From Methanosphaera sp. rholeuAM6 (GTDB lineage Archaea > Methanobacteriota > Methanobacteria > Methanobacteriales > Methanobacteriaceae): a stretch of DNA of 35,130 nucleotides. The translations under genes and the position numbers were made by a program. This document shows positions 1 through 7,389 of the stretch, piece after piece (within the stretch, counting starts at the first letter, position 1; every line of letters starts with the position of its first letter). The stretch covers positions 3,915-39,044 of the forward strand of contig MVAA01000001.1 of NCBI GenBank assembly GCA_003266105.1, in the 5' to 3' direction. The notes beneath the pieces were generated by a model. It searched no databases and was not told the DNA's origin. It saw only the letters and a program-made list of their open reading frames with translations.

Positions 1-210
1 TTCTGTCACATGCAATTTGATGTAGGTCAAACTGAAGTTAACGAACAATACGGAACTAACTTTGCAATTCCTGTATTACACTTAGCTCAATTATACGGAT
101 TAGCAATGGGATTATCACCTGAAGAATGTACACTTGACAAACAAGTTGTAGATCCATCCGCTTTAGTTGAAAAAATGAACACACCTAAAGAAGAAGCAGC
201 AGAAGAATAG
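1..210 (+). CDS. hdrB: CoB-CoM heterodisulfide reductase subunit B, C-terminal end (partial)
   Basis: The reading frame is open from base 1, so only the last 69 residues are present. HdrB carries the noncubane [4Fe-4S] clusters that reduce the CoM-S-S-CoB heterodisulfide at the end of methanogenesis. The visible part begins F-C-H-M-Q-F-D-V-G-Q, which fits the end of the C-terminal CxxC of the HdrB cysteine-rich (CCG) domain followed by the usual xQFDxGQ stretch. It continues with PVLHLAQLYGLAMG, also typical of HdrB. The tail is acidic (KEEAAEE). The upstream half, including the first CCG domain, is outside the window. A hairpin and T-run follow the stop. Identification rests on family recall; a related CCG-domain protein is the main alternative. 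Confidence 0.85.
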   Translation, partial: FCHMQFDVGQTEVNEQYGTNFAIPVLHLAQLYGLAMGLSPEECTLDKQVVDPSALVEKMNTPKEEAAEE

Positions 211-223
211 ATTAAGTGTTCAC

Positions 224-260
224 ATATAACTTTTTAAGTTATATCCTTCACCCCCTTTTT
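224..260 (+). terminator. hairpin plus T-run after hdrB
   Basis: A perfect 9-bp inverted repeat (ATATAACTT, loop TTT, AAGTTATAT, 224-244) lies 13 bases after the hdrB stop codon. CCCCCTTTTT follows at 251-260. This is the shape of a hairpin-assisted terminator. The following gene starts at 425 with its own Shine-Dalgarno, so a transcription stop here makes sense. Confidence 0.6.
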
Positions 261-424
261 ATATTAATTAATTATTATCAATTTCTAGTTTTCATTACGT
301 TTGGGATTAACTTATTTCCAAAATTTTAATATATCTATTTTAATATACTTTTATTAAATAGTTAAATTATTTAATAGATGAACAAGAAATATCTTATTAT
401 TGTAATTTAAGGAGACAAAATACT

Positions 425-709
425 ATGCAAAAATTTATTGTTGAATTAATTGGGGTTTTCACAAAAAGAGATTTACCTGAAGATTATGAGCAATTTGTTG
501 AATATAAGGCAACAATTGAAAATAAAGAAGTTACCGATAAAGATAAAATTGCAGTTTTAAGAGTTAAAGACACTACCAGTTATCATATATTATTCCTAGA
601 CTCTTATGAATCCATGGATGAAATAGATAAGGAAATAGATGAAACTTTAGACGGTAAAATTTACAACTTTAACATTCGTAAAATATTAGAAGGTCATTTA
701 AATGCCTAA
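425..709 (+). CDS. small archaeal conserved protein, possibly DUF749 family
   Basis: This is a 94-residue soluble, acidic protein with no signal peptide or membrane segment. An AAGGAGA Shine-Dalgarno sits about 11 bases before the ATG. Its stop overlaps the start of the next gene by 8 bases (702-709), so the two are translationally coupled and probably work together. The pattern (N-terminal hydrophobic strand, LPEDYEQFVEY, then a strand with AVLRVKD) recalls DUF749, a small family of unknown function in methanogens. I am not certain of that assignment. No catalytic motif is visible. The gene is real on the evidence of coding quality, ribosome site and overlap. Confidence 0.7.
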   Translation: MQKFIVELIGVFTKRDLPEDYEQFVEYKATIENKEVTDKDKIAVLRVKDTTSYHILFLDSYESMDEIDKEIDETLDGKIYNFNIRKILEGHLNA

Positions 710-1256
710 TCAAGAATTACATGACCCTTTAGAGCAAAGATGGGTTGTTCTTGATCATTTACTTAAGATTTTAAATAAGAAATATGATGTTCCTGCTGAA
801 GTTGTTCAGAATCTTCGATATGCTAGAACATTAACAAGTTTTTATAATCAAGATCCTACTGAGCCTGATCGAGCTAAGGAATTGCCTAGAATTGATTCGT
901 TACTCAATGATTCCGAGCTTAAATTAATGGGTATGGCTGGTATGGAAGGTGAAGAATTTGTTGCAGATTGGGAACAAAAATTATTAGATGCTTCTAAAGG
1001 AAAGGAAGTGTTTAAACAAGTTAAGATTCAGTCCAAATTTATTCCAGGAATGCCGGCTAACTTTGATTATGTAAGGTTTAATTTTAAGAGTCCTATTGCT
1101 GAAGAAAGATTTATGGAAATCTGTGAGTATGAAAATGTCATCATAGAATATGATGATAACGATTCTTCTGTTTTCGTATTTGGTGAAGAGTCTAATATTC
1201 AAAATGCTTTGAAAGAGATGGCTTCTTTTTTTAAGGAAAGTATGTCTGAAGTTTAA
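702..1256 (+). CDS. archaeal conserved protein, probably DUF2096
   Basis: The protein has 184 residues and is soluble. The N-terminal half (about 1-100) is helical and begins PLEQRWVVLDHLLKIL, followed by VPAEVVQNLRYARTLTSFY. This resembles the DUF2096 family of uncharacterised methanogen proteins. The C-terminal half (about 105-180) looks like a small alpha/beta fold. The start overlaps the preceding 94-residue gene by 8 bases, so both are made from one message. T-rich sequence after the stop (1257-1320) probably ends the transcript. Function is unknown and there are no cysteines or obvious metal ligands. A 72-codon open frame on the other strand inside it is a shadow. Confidence 0.75.
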   Translation: MPNQELHDPLEQRWVVLDHLLKILNKKYDVPAEVVQNLRYARTLTSFYNQDPTEPDRAKELPRIDSLLNDSELKLMGMAGMEGEEFVADWEQKLLDASKGKEVFKQVKIQSKFIPGMPANFDYVRFNFKSPIAEERFMEICEYENVIIEYDDNDSSVFVFGEESNIQNALKEMASFFKESMSEV

Positions 1257-1392
1257 TCTTTTTCATTTACCTTCTTTTTAATATTTTATTATTTTATATC
1301 ATTTTTTGTACTATTTTTTCTACAAACTATTATTAATCTTAAAAAAGATATCATTAATTAACAAGATTAAACATAATGGAGTAATTTTTTAT

Positions 1393-2061
1393 ATGAAAAT
1401 TTTAATGATAACTGATATTCACAGCAATCCTGATAAGATTTATGCTTACTTGGATGATAATTCTGTTGATGAAATTATTATTACGGGTGATGTAACTGAT
1501 TTTGGTCCTGAAACCTTATTTGTTGACATTTTAAACAAGTTTTCGGAGTATGCCAATGTTCATGCATTATTTGGAAACTGTGATCCTAAGAATTCTGAGC
1601 AATTGCTTAACGAATCTAATGCAGTAAATATACATGACAATACTTCAATGATTGGAGATATTCAGCTTGTCGGTTTTGGTGGTTCAAATCCTACACCATT
1701 TGATACTCCTAACGAGTATAGTGATGAATCATTGTATGAAAATTTAAGTAAACATGCTGAGTTATTATCTTCAGATTCCTTCACAATATTGGTAACGCAT
1801 GCACCGCCGTTGGATACCAATGCTGATAAAATTGAATCAGGTGCACATGTGGGCAGCATGGCCGTAAGAAAAATAATTGAAGAAACACAGCCTACACTAA
1901 ATGTATGTGGACATGTACATGAATCAATTGGACAGGATACAATTGGTGAAACAACAATTGTTAATCCTGGAGATGCATCAACTGGTCATGCATGTATTAT
2001 AGAATTAACTGAAGAAGATATTAAAAATAAAAATGTAAATGTAGAATTAATTGAAATGTAA
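1393..2061 (+). CDS. metallophosphoesterase, YfcE/calcineurin-like
   Basis: This 222-residue protein is a calcineurin-like phosphoesterase. The metal-binding motifs occur in order: DIH (8-10), GD (32-33) in TGDVTDFG, GNCD (61-64), THAPP near 137, and GHVHE near 174. They would hold two divalent metals for hydrolysis of a phosphomono- or diester; the substrate cannot be told from sequence. The open frame extends 29 codons upstream, but that part is AT-driven low-complexity sequence. The ATG at 1393 has GGAG (1378-1381) before it and begins directly with the family's first beta strand (MKILMITDIHSN). The ligase gene follows after 12 bases, so it likely heads a three-gene operon. Confidence 0.85.
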   Translation: MKILMITDIHSNPDKIYAYLDDNSVDEIIITGDVTDFGPETLFVDILNKFSEYANVHALFGNCDPKNSEQLLNESNAVNIHDNTSMIGDIQLVGFGGSNPTPFDTPNEYSDESLYENLSKHAELLSSDSFTILVTHAPPLDTNADKIESGAHVGSMAVRKIIEETQPTLNVCGHVHESIGQDTIGETTIVNPGDASTGHACIIELTEEDIKNKNVNVELIEM

Positions 2062-2073
2062 TGAGGAGAAATA

Positions 2074-3402
2074 ATGTCAAAATTTAAAGTGGAAGATGTA
2101 TATATTTTTAATCCAGAACGGGAGTGTATGAGTCGAGAAGAACTAAGGGAACTTCAATTAAGAAGACTTAAAAAAGTAGTGAAATATGCATATGATAATG
2201 TGCCTTTTTATCAGGATTTGTATGATAAAGCCGGAGTAAAACCGGAGGATATAAAAACTTTGGATGATATTCAGAAATTGCCTTTTATCACAAAAGATGA
2301 TTTAAGAAAAACATATCCTTTTGATTTACAGGCTGCACCTAAAGAAGATTGGATTGAGGTACATTCAACAAGCGGAACAACAGGAATTCCAACAGTTGTG
2401 GCATACACACAGAAGGATGTTCAAATATGGGGGGAATGTACCGCCCGTGGTCTGGCAAGTGTAGGAGTACATAAAAAAGACATAGTAAATGTTGCATATG
2501 GTTTTGGATTGTTTACAGGTGGTCATGGAGCACAGTATGGAGCACAAAAAATAGGTGCATTAGCCGTTCCTATGTCATCAGGAAATACTCAAAGACAGAT
2601 GAATTTCCTCAAGGATTTCCCTGCAGATTTCTTATGCTGTACACCGTCTTATGCATTATACCTTGCCGAATCATTTGAAAAAGAAGGAATTGATCCTACA
2701 TCCATTCCACTTAAAGGAGGATTATACGGTGCAGAAATGTGGACAGAAGAAATCAGACATAAACTGGAGACTAAATTCGGTATTTCTGCTCAGAATATTT
2801 ATGGTTTAACGGAAGTTATTGGTCCTGGTGTTTCAGTAGAATGTCATCTTAAGAATGGAATGCACATTGCCGAAGATCATTTTTATCCGGAAATTATTGA
2901 TCCTGATACTTTGGAAGTGTTACCTGAAGGTTCTGAAGGAGAAATTGTTTTCACATCCCTTACTAAAACAGGAATGCCTGTTATCAGATACAGAACAAAA
3001 GATTTGACATCTTTAAATTATGAGAAATGTGGTTGTGGAAGAACAACAGCCCGTATGAGTAGAATTACTGGACGAAGTGATGACATGCTTAAAGTCAAAG
3101 GTGTAATTGTATTCCCTAAACAGATTGAGGAAGTAATTATGAAGATGGATGAATTGTCTCCAGCATATCAGATTATCGTATCACGTCCGGGTACACTTGA
3201 TGAAATAGAGGTTCAGGTAGAAATTGATCAGGCTAACTTCTCAGATTCAATAATTAATTTGGAAGGATTTAAACGTACAATAGCTAAAAAAATTAAGGAA
3301 GCTATTGGTATTGGAGTGAAAGTAACATTGGCAGAACCATTTTCACTACCAAGAAGTGAAGGTAAGGCTGTTCGAGTAATTGATAAAAGAGATTTTAGTT
3401 AG
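2074..3402 (+). CDS. paaK: phenylacetate-CoA ligase family (aryl-acid CoA ligase)
   Basis: This 442-residue adenylate-forming enzyme is of the PaaK type and full length for the family. It has the AMP-binding loop STSGTTGIPT at 98-107, the later YGLTEVIGPG motif, and a C-terminal domain with TGRSDDMLKVKGV. It should activate an aryl acid such as phenylacetate or indoleacetate with ATP and CoA. In methanogens such ligases feed indolepyruvate ferredoxin oxidoreductase running in reverse, which rebuilds aromatic amino acids from aryl acids taken up from the surroundings. The oxidoreductase is not in this window, so that role is inference. Starts with GAGGAG 6 bases upstream. The next gene, an ACT-domain protein, follows by 11 bases. 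Confidence 0.88.
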   Translation: MSKFKVEDVYIFNPERECMSREELRELQLRRLKKVVKYAYDNVPFYQDLYDKAGVKPEDIKTLDDIQKLPFITKDDLRKTYPFDLQAAPKEDWIEVHSTSGTTGIPTVVAYTQKDVQIWGECTARGLASVGVHKKDIVNVAYGFGLFTGGHGAQYGAQKIGALAVPMSSGNTQRQMNFLKDFPADFLCCTPSYALYLAESFEKEGIDPTSIPLKGGLYGAEMWTEEIRHKLETKFGISAQNIYGLTEVIGPGVSVECHLKNGMHIAEDHFYPEIIDPDTLEVLPEGSEGEIVFTSLTKTGMPVIRYRTKDLTSLNYEKCGCGRTTARMSRITGRSDDMLKVKGVIVFPKQIEEVIMKMDELSPAYQIIVSRPGTLDEIEVQVEIDQANFSDSIINLEGFKRTIAKKIKEAIGIGVKVTLAEPFSLPRSEGKAVRVIDKRDFS

Positions 3403-3413
3403 AGGTGATAAAC

Positions 3414-3839
3414 ATGGCAATTAAACAATTATCCGTCTTTTTAGAAAATAAACAGGGTAGACTTTGGAAAGCATTGAAAACTTTAAAAAGTGAAAATATT
3501 GATATCAGGGCATTATCCATTGCGGATACTTCTGAATTTGGAATTTTAAGAATGATAGTTTCAGATCCTGACATGGCAAAGGAATTGCTGGAAAATGAGT
3601 TTGCAGTAAGTATTGCCGATGTTCTGGCTATTGAAGTTGAAGATCAGCCGGGTGGTTTGGAAGCTGCTCTTGGTTTATTAAATGAAAATGATGTAAATGT
3701 AGAATATATTTATGCTTTTGTTGAAAAGAAAACCTCTAAAGCATTAGTTGTACTTAGAACAGATGACAATGATGCATCATTAAAATTATTAAAAGAAAAC
3801 GGTTTTTCAGTAATTGAAGATGAAGCATATACTATTTAA
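3414..3839 (+). CDS. tandem ACT-domain protein
   Basis: The protein has 141 residues made of two ACT-like halves (about 1-68 and 69-141). Each half has the hydrophobic strand plus N/Q-x-G-G/R-L turn (ENKQGRLWKAL and EDQPGGLEAAL). ACT domains bind amino acids and regulate enzymes. Stand-alone tandem ACT proteins beside PaaK-type ligases are a known arrangement, so it may sense an aromatic amino acid and act on the ligase or its partner oxidoreductase (inference). The start is the ATG at 3414, placed right after GAGGTGAT (3402-3409). A GTG three codons earlier lies inside that ribosome site and is unlikely. The stop codon sits in the loop and arm of a strong terminator hairpin. Confidence 0.85.
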   Translation: MAIKQLSVFLENKQGRLWKALKTLKSENIDIRALSIADTSEFGILRMIVSDPDMAKELLENEFAVSIADVLAIEVEDQPGGLEAALGLLNENDVNVEYIYAFVEKKTSKALVVLRTDDNDASLKLLKENGFSVIEDEAYTI

Positions 3840-3867
3840 GTATATGCAACTATTTTTTTTTATTTTT
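3825..3867 (+). terminator. stop-codon-overlapping hairpin terminator of the ACT gene
   Basis: A perfect 9-bp inverted repeat, GCATATACT (3825-3833) and AGTATATGC (3839-3847), has a 5-base loop. The TAA stop (3837-3839) lies in loop and right arm. T9 and T5 runs follow (3853-3867). The hairpin is also just beyond the end of the convergent thiD gene and could serve both directions, although only the + direction has the T-run. Confidence 0.7.
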
Positions 3868-4630
3868 CGTAGAATTGATTTGGAGCATAGTTATATCCAT
3901 TTTTTATGGCTTTTTGTATGAATTGATTACTTTTTTGACATGATTCAACTATATTCTCTCCTTTTATCAGGTTACTTGTTACTGCACTGGAGTATGTGCA
4001 TCCGGTTCCATGAGTATTATTTGATGGAATCATATTCCCTTTTATTTCATAGATTTTATCTTCGAAGCATAGTATGTCATTTCCTTTTAAATGTCCTCCT
4101 GTAATTACAACATTATTATCATAACTTAAATATTCTGCAACCTCTTTCATATCTTCTTCATTCGTAATACTTTTTCCGGATAATTTTTCTGCTTCATGTA
4201 TATTTGGTGTTATTAAATATGATTTTTTCAATAAATATTTTTTAATATACTCAGGATACTCGTCCTTAGCTAATTCACTTCCACTTTCACTAATCATCAC
4301 AGGATCCACAACCGCACTTATATCATATTCACTAATCTTTCTGGAGACTAACTTAATGATATCCTCTGAATAAAGCATTCCCGTCTTAATGTACTTTATT
4401 GGATAAACATCTAAAATTTGGTCAATTTCATCTTCAATAACTTTTAAGTCAATTTCCTGAATATTGATAACACCAAAGGGATTCTGAGCAGTAATGCATG
4501 TAACAACACATGTTGCATAAATACCATGGGCATGAAAAGTTTTACAATCCGCAAGTATGCCAGCACCACCAGATGGGTCAAGACCGGCAATACTTAATGA
4601 ACAGTTACTTTTCATCTTTTCTTCTAACAT
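3860..4630 (-). CDS. thiD: hydroxymethylpyrimidine / phosphomethylpyrimidine kinase
   Basis: ThiD phosphorylates HMP and HMP-phosphate to HMP-diphosphate in thiamine biosynthesis. This 256-residue protein is of normal length for a single-domain ThiD, with no fused ThiN or ThiE. It has the substrate-binding N terminus SIAGLDPSGGAGILAD (13-28), TPNIHEAEKLSG in the middle, and the ribokinase-family anion-hole motif NTHGTGCT near the C terminus. The ATG at 4630 is preceded by GGAAAGGAGAGG at good spacing, which supports this start over the internal ATG at 4615. It overlaps the end of cofC by 26 bases, so translation is coupled to an F420-pathway gene, although no shared chemistry is known. Confidence 0.93.
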   Translation of the reverse strand: MLEEKMKSNCSLSIAGLDPSGGAGILADCKTFHAHGIYATCVVTCITAQNPFGVINIQEIDLKVIEDEIDQILDVYPIKYIKTGMLYSEDIIKLVSRKISEYDISAVVDPVMISESGSELAKDEYPEYIKKYLLKKSYLITPNIHEAEKLSGKSITNEEDMKEVAEYLSYDNNVVITGGHLKGNDILCFEDKIYEIKGNMIPSNNTHGTGCTYSSAVTSNLIKGENIVESCQKSNQFIQKAIKNGYNYAPNQFYEK

Positions 4631-5294
4631 CTAACCTCTCCTTTCCATGACTACCGTTAACAATTATTCCAATGTTTCTTAAAAAATCAAAGCTAAAAGT
4701 GCCAACTCCATGTAATAATAATTCCCCTAAATCTTCAGGAGTATTCATATCCAACGAAACATAAAATGATTCAATTAAATTTATAGACATATTCAGTTCG
4801 TTAGCTACATTTAAATGTTTAAAATAACTCATATCCCCAAATTGAGTTTCATAATCATATGAACTATTAAAACATAACAAATTTGTGCCACCACCTTTAG
4901 AAGGACTAATAATTAAGTCATTATCCATATTTTTAACCGAAGTTATATGTTGTTTTTTAATTAAAGGGATATCTGAAGGTAAAATTAGAATATCTCTATT
5001 TGGAAAATTTAATTTAACTTCTGTTATTGCATCATGGATTGCATTATTTAGAAAATTGTCTTCATGTTCTTTCTCATGGACAAAATTTATATTCATTTTG
5101 GTAGCATAGCTTTTCACATTAATATCCTTACTTACAATCACAATCTCTTCAACTTCACTTCTTACAACATGAATAATATCCTTCAGCATCACTTTCAATA
5201 ATTCAATTCTCTCATCCTTAGTTAAAAATGGTGAAAGCCTAGTTTTTGACTCATTAAAACTGGATACTGGAATAATTGCTATTAAATCTTTCAT
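4605..5294 (-). CDS. cofC: 2-phospho-L-lactate guanylyltransferase
   Basis: CofC activates 2-phospholactate (or a related phospho-acid) with GTP during assembly of coenzyme F420, the hydride carrier of methanogenesis. The 229-residue protein starts MKDLIAIIPVSSFNESKTRLSP, the nucleotidyltransferase strand-loop with the conserved S-K-T-R-L. It carries ILPSDIPL (about 101-108) in the metal-binding region and SPSKGGGTNLL, a CofC hallmark. The length is normal. No Shine-Dalgarno is visible. A TATA-like AAGTATTTATTTT lies about 26 bases before the ATG, which suggests a leaderless or nearly leaderless transcript. The thiD start lies inside its 3' end. Confidence 0.93.
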   Translation of the reverse strand: MKDLIAIIPVSSFNESKTRLSPFLTKDERIELLKVMLKDIIHVVRSEVEEIVIVSKDINVKSYATKMNINFVHEKEHEDNFLNNAIHDAITEVKLNFPNRDILILPSDIPLIKKQHITSVKNMDNDLIISPSKGGGTNLLCFNSSYDYETQFGDMSYFKHLNVANELNMSINLIESFYVSLDMNTPEDLGELLLHGVGTFSFDFLRNIGIIVNGSHGKERLDVRRKDEK

Positions 5295-5306
5295 AGTATT
5301 ATATTG

Positions 5307-5328
5307 TACAAAATAAAATAAATACTTA
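5307..5328 (-). promoter_or_regulatory. cofC: TATA-box region of cofC-thiD, probably leaderless
   Basis: Read on the minus strand this holds AAGTATTTATTTTATT. The centre of the TATA-like part is about 26 bases before the cofC ATG (5294), the normal archaeal distance to the transcription start. No GGAG or GGTG is found between it and the ATG. A leaderless message is therefore the simplest reading. Confidence 0.45.
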
Positions 5329-5359
5329 AAAAAAATGAGTGGAATAATGGAGGTTACAA

Positions 5360-7198
5360 TTATAGGAACTTATCAAGACTGGTTTGAACGGATTTATCTA
5401 GTTTATCATGAATAATGTTCTCTTTACTCAAATATTTTTCACGGATTTTATCATTCATAATATCTCTATCCGCACCTGAAATCATACGGTTAAGATATTT
5501 GAAGGATTTGTTATATGGAATAAGGAATTCTTTGATTTCCATATCTGTCCAAGCTTTTTCAAATTCATCTTCCAAATTAAATTTCTCTTTAGACAGTAAA
5601 AATTTAATGTTTTCAATATTGTTCTTGTTAATTGGTTGGTAGTAATTATAATATTTTTCATCTAAAAATATTGGGTTAAGCCCAATAATAAATTTCTTTA
5701 ATTCATAATGCAAGGATTCTTCATAATTGTTATTATTTTTATTAATATGTGCTAAAGCATTTAAACTATCACTCAAAGCTTTAAAATCCTTATTTTCAAT
5801 ACTTTTTGCCAAATGCTTTTTAAGGAAAAGAATAGCAACTTCATTAACACTTCCAGTGTTCTTTAAGATAAATTCTTTAAATTCATGATAATAAAAGTTT
5901 TTTAGGAATTTGTTATAGATTGTTATGTCTTCATGTTCTTCTATAAACTTTAATCCTTTATCTGTCACAGTATAATCATTATCCATTATGTTACTGTCTG
6001 GAACATATTTGATTATACGATGTATAAGCTTGGATTTATTTCCTGTTACTGTTAAATTATTATTTTTTAAAATATCTTTCAATTCATTAACCGTCAGGGA
6101 TTTAAGATATTTTTTTACTTCTTTAACATCAACTTCATTGCTTATTAATCCTTCTTTAATAACAAGATTTTTAATATAATCGTTTTTAAATTCATAATCG
6201 ATTTTAATAATACTGTTTGTTAGTTCGATGTTATTGTTATCAATAAATAAACGAATAAACTCATAAATAGCAACATCTTGATAAGATTTAATATAATTTT
6301 CCTTGTTAACATTGTCCAGAGTATCATGTAGTGAATTTTTACCAATTCCTATTTTTTCGAAATTTTCCAATATGTTTTCGTTTATTTCTTCCTTTTTAGT
6401 AATATCCTTAAGCTTTTCAAAATCTATTTCATTATTATCATCCAGAATATTGTAAGATGGTATGGGATAGTTTTTTTCTATTGTTTTTAAGAATTTCTCT
6501 ATATTACTTTTATTATCATTTAAAACGTTTTTAATCTCTTCAAAATAATTGTTGTTAATATTTTTCCGTGTTTTTTTGGTTTCATTATTTTTCATGTCCT
6601 CTTCGTATGGTCGTGTAAGATATATGATGTTTTTATTCTCTTCTGGCGTAATTATGAATCCACAGGATTTAAAATCATAAATTATGGAAGTATAAACATA
6701 ATCATTATATATCAGTTCATCACCACCATAAATATCAGATATCATATTAGATGGGATGTCCATTTTTATTGACGTAAGAGCTATGTTTTCGTTTATTTTA
6801 GTTGCAAAACCATATTTAATTAGTAATTCTATTATAAAACGTGGAGGATAATAAATGCTTATCTGTTTACCGTTTTCAAAAACGTCATTTATTTCATCAA
6901 AAAACAGTCCTCTTCCACGAAATTCTGGTAAAATAAAACTGGCAACCAATGATAGGTTAGATAAACTATTGATGATGGTATATGCAAAAAACCCTACAAC
7001 TTTCTTTTTAAAAACAATTTCCTTAAAATAAGTGCAATGGTTAATTTTTAATGTGTAATTATCTTCTTTCATTGAATTATATAAGTAATTATATTTGGAT
7101 TGTAATGTTTCTTCAATATCAACAGCATCCAACATACCATCTTCTGAAATAATTTTACCAACATTATCTTCTCTTATAATAAAATTAAAATTAGCCAT
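5360..7198 (-). CDS. GNAT-like domain fused to SAP motif, unknown function
   Basis: This 612-residue Asn/Lys-rich protein is not one I recognise. Residues about 1-145 look like a GNAT acetyltransferase fold: KKVVGFFAY, then the acetyl-CoA loop region FILPEFRGRGLFFDEI (88-103) and a later IKYGF. Residues about 200-365 are polar and helical. Residues 366-398 match a SAP motif (LTVNELKDILKNNNL, then GNKSKLIHRII), a short helix-turn-helix used to bind DNA or RNA. YTVTDKGLKFIEEH follows, as often seen after SAP motifs in mobile-element proteins. The remaining 200 residues are helical. No membrane segment is present. A modest AGGTTAT precedes the ATG. It stands alone: the next gene on the strand, cofC, is 65 bases on with its own TATA box. 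The gene reads intact. Enzyme activity and partner are unknown. Confidence 0.75.
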   Translation of the reverse strand: MANFNFIIREDNVGKIISEDGMLDAVDIEETLQSKYNYLYNSMKEDNYTLKINHCTYFKEIVFKKKVVGFFAYTIINSLSNLSLVASFILPEFRGRGLFFDEINDVFENGKQISIYYPPRFIIELLIKYGFATKINENIALTSIKMDIPSNMISDIYGGDELIYNDYVYTSIIYDFKSCGFIITPEENKNIIYLTRPYEEDMKNNETKKTRKNINNNYFEEIKNVLNDNKSNIEKFLKTIEKNYPIPSYNILDDNNEIDFEKLKDITKKEEINENILENFEKIGIGKNSLHDTLDNVNKENYIKSYQDVAIYEFIRLFIDNNNIELTNSIIKIDYEFKNDYIKNLVIKEGLISNEVDVKEVKKYLKSLTVNELKDILKNNNLTVTGNKSKLIHRIIKYVPDSNIMDNDYTVTDKGLKFIEEHEDITIYNKFLKNFYYHEFKEFILKNTGSVNEVAILFLKKHLAKSIENKDFKALSDSLNALAHINKNNNNYEESLHYELKKFIIGLNPIFLDEKYYNYYQPINKNNIENIKFLLSKEKFNLEDEFEKAWTDMEIKEFLIPYNKSFKYLNRMISGADRDIMNDKIREKYLSKENIIHDKLDKSVQTSLDKFL

Positions 7199-7389
7199 CT
7201 TAATAACCTATTATTTTTTTTGTAATTAAGTAATGATAAATTTTTCATTTGCTTTATTTTATACAAGTTTTCATGAATGAAAAATTTTTAATAATTCATA
7301 ATACATATATACATCTTAGAGAAAAACCAGAGTTAACTATTTTTTTTAAGCTAATTAATATAAGACAATACAATTATAGGGGTGAAGGA

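Noticed and set aside
1306..1392. 29-codon upstream extension of the metallophosphoesterase
   Set aside because: It is low-complexity Phe/Lys/Leu sequence; the ATG at 1393 with GGAG starts at the first core strand.
1681..1698. GGTTCAAATCC, like a tRNA T-arm
   Set aside because: It lies in the metallophosphoesterase frame (encoding GSNP), and no acceptor, D or anticodon arms fit around it.
7249..7389. 47-codon upstream extension of proS
   Set aside because: The ATG at 7390 has GGGGTGA and begins the family sequence; the extension is A/T-driven and unlike ProS.
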